In this document: piece by piece, positions 62,890 to 64,000 of the stretch
Layout of the letters: each line of letters starts with the position of its first letter
Position numbering within the stretch: the stretch's first letter is position 1
Assembly: GCA_031556525.1 (NCBI GenBank)
Contig: JAVBSS010000013.1
Location: 1-64,000 of the forward strand
Reading direction: 5' to 3'
From: JAVBSN01 sp031556525
Lineage (GTDB): Bacteria > Bacillota > Clostridia > Lachnospirales > Lachnospiraceae
DNA: 64,000 nucleotides
Position numbers and translations under genes: made by a program
The notes under the pieces: generated by a model
What the model was told of the DNA's origin: nothing
Database searches by the model: none
The model's input: the letters and a program-made list of their open reading frames with translations, nothing else

Positions 62890-63837
62890 TTAGCTAAAAT
62901 ATACTAATTCCTCCTTGGCCGGACTTGTCTTTGATAAAGTTGCATCATAAAACACTGGTCCCTCTCCTTGAAATTCTTTGTAATATTCACTCTTGATTTT
63001 TGCAGTTATAACAACCCATTCTCTATCTGTGAGTGTAGGCGTAGCACTATACTCGCACTTAAATCCTATAAAGGCTATATCATCTGCACAACAAGTCATT
63101 GCAAATCTTCCTGGTACAAATGCTTTTCCTCTGTATTCTTTGGGTTTGAATACCATTGCTTTATACTTCACTGTTTTTCCAACATATTTCTCAGGATTGT
63201 CTGCAGCATCTATATAGAATATTCCGAAATCTTCTTCCTCAATTTCAATAACATCTGCATTAATATCATACGGCAATTCTAGTTCAGCTTCGTCTAATTC
63301 AGCTAAACCATCTTTACCTTCAAATATAATATTTGCTCTTCGGTTTACAGCCTTAATACTTCTCTTATATTCAGCTTTTTTAGTATTTTCATCACAACGG
63401 TTAAATATTATCATGTCTGCGCCTGATAATTGTTCCATCATAATAGATTTCATATTATTTAAATATACTTCAAAAGTAGATGCATCTATCATACTAATTA
63501 CTTGAACTACTGTCCATCCTTTGGGAACTCGCATCTCAAATAATTTATCTAACTTCCACATTCCGTTGTATTCTATTACAACATGAGCTGGTTTATATTT
63601 ATCTTGTAAATCCAATAAATACTCTGTGTTAAGATTTTCCTCTTCTATTACTTCAATAGAAATATTATTAGATTTTAAATCTTCTTCATCATATTCTTCA
63701 GTACCCTCTTCACATACTAATAGTAACGTTGGTTCTCCCTCTGTAAATCCTCTTTCAAATAAGGTTTCTTTAGCAAATGTTGTTTTTCCACTTTCTAAAA
63801 AACCCATAAATATATATACTGGTATCTCTTTTGCCAT
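62890..63837 (-). CDS. G3E/CobW-family GTPase with YcgQ-like C-terminal domain
   Basis: 315 residues. The N-terminal P-loop GTPase has GFLESGKTTFAKE (G1), VIEYNGMW (G2/G3 region) and IIFNRCDEN (NxxD G4). The CxCC zinc motif typical of CobW/ZNG1 proteins is absent; the matching stretch is acidic. The C-terminal third (AFVPGRFAMTCCADDIAFIG) resembles the DUF1980/YcgQ domain found with permease YcgR in metal homeostasis. This is probably a metal-insertion or metallochaperone GTPase. It follows a second family member by 17 bp. Confidence 0.85.
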   Translation of the reverse strand: MAKEIPVYIFMGFLESGKTTFAKETLFERGFTEGEPTLLLVCEEGTEEYDEEDLKSNNISIEVIEEENLNTEYLLDLQDKYKPAHVVIEYNGMWKLDKLFEMRVPKGWTVVQVISMIDASTFEVYLNNMKSIMMEQLSGADMIIFNRCDENTKKAEYKRSIKAVNRRANIIFEGKDGLAELDEAELELPYDINADVIEIEEEDFGIFYIDAADNPEKYVGKTVKYKAMVFKPKEYRGKAFVPGRFAMTCCADDIAFIGFKCEYSATPTLTDREWVVITAKIKSEYYKEFQGEGPVFYDATLSKTSPAKEELVYFS

Positions 63838-63854
63838 AATGTTATTACTCCAAT

Positions 63855-64000
63855 CTATGCTAGCATAAATAATTCAGCTAATTTATCTTTATCGATATTG
63901 CTTCCTATCACACAAATCTTTCCTGTGTAATCTGGTGAACCTTCTCTTAACTCATATTCACCTGGTGTTAAATCATAATATATCCAAGTACCATCTTCAT
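63855..64000 (-). CDS. C-terminal end of a second CobW-type GTPase (cut by window edge)
   Basis: The last 48 or so codons of a gene are visible, reading EDGTWIYYDLTPGEYELREG and ending TGKICVIGSNIDKDKLAELFMLA. That closing pattern (ICVIGxNIDKDKL) is typical of the CobW C-terminal domain. It is upstream of the other G3E GTPase gene, so the two form a tandem pair. The start lies beyond the window. Confidence 0.7.
   Translation of the reverse strand, partial: EDGTWIYYDLTPGEYELREGSPDYTGKICVIGSNIDKDKLAELFMLA

Overview
The window reads as a chromosomal stretch of a motile, anaerobic, low-GC Gram-positive bacterium of the Clostridia, most likely Lachnospiraceae. The basis is the AT-rich sequence, the gram-positive gene order (dprA-topA-codY-flagellar/chemotaxis block-rpsB), a FliY-type switch protein with CheC and CheD, a FapA (DUF342) gene beside the flagellar sigma factor, and an Rnf operon with ApbE, NusG-domain and Gx-transporter partners. 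The family assignment is inference. Nearly every gene is on the minus strand, so transcription runs from high to low coordinates. The one confident plus-strand gene is at 48866-49687.

Layout from right to left, in the direction of transcription: two G3E/CobW-type GTPase genes (64000-62890, the first cut by the window edge); a fatty-acid synthesis operon fabH-acpP-fabD-fabG-fabF-fabZ plus an unknown membrane protein (62660-57228), started by a near-consensus promoter with a FabT-like palindrome just downstream and closed by a strong terminator; a nine-gene redox operon apbE-nusG-like-Gx transporter-rnfCDGEAB (56801-49725); the divergent plus-strand membrane protein gene; a secreted wall-binding NlpC/P60-like protein of mosaic composition; degV, a ylmC/ymxH-type gene, nrdR, comM, dprA and topA; codY; then about 33.5 kb of flagellar and chemotaxis genes from flgB (39538) to a small MltG-like gene (6048).

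The flagellar/chemotaxis block has about 40 closely spaced genes: rod, MS-ring, switch, export ATPase, hook, stator, export gate, FlhF/FlhG, a PilZ c-di-GMP protein, the chemotaxis proteins CheB, A, W, C, D and Y, sigma-28, FapA and a SwrB-like membrane protein. Flagellin, the hook-filament junction proteins, FlgM, CheR and chemoreceptors are not in the window and must lie elsewhere.

In Bacillus subtilis the equivalent block runs codY-flgB ... sigD-swrB-rpsB. Here a response regulator, histidine kinase and two-gene ABC exporter sit between the SwrB-like region and rpsB, with TTAAGG direct repeats in front of the ABC genes. This looks like a lineage-specific insertion into an old syntenic block.

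No tRNA, rRNA, CRISPR array, insertion sequence or prophage was recognised. No clearly new multi-gene system was found. The best leads are the inserted sensor/exporter module, the FabT-like operator and shortened fab operon, a 37-bp direct repeat in front of rnfC, a cysteine tail on RnfE, the mosaic wall hydrolase, a structured rpsB leader, and several unnamed small proteins in the flagellar operon.
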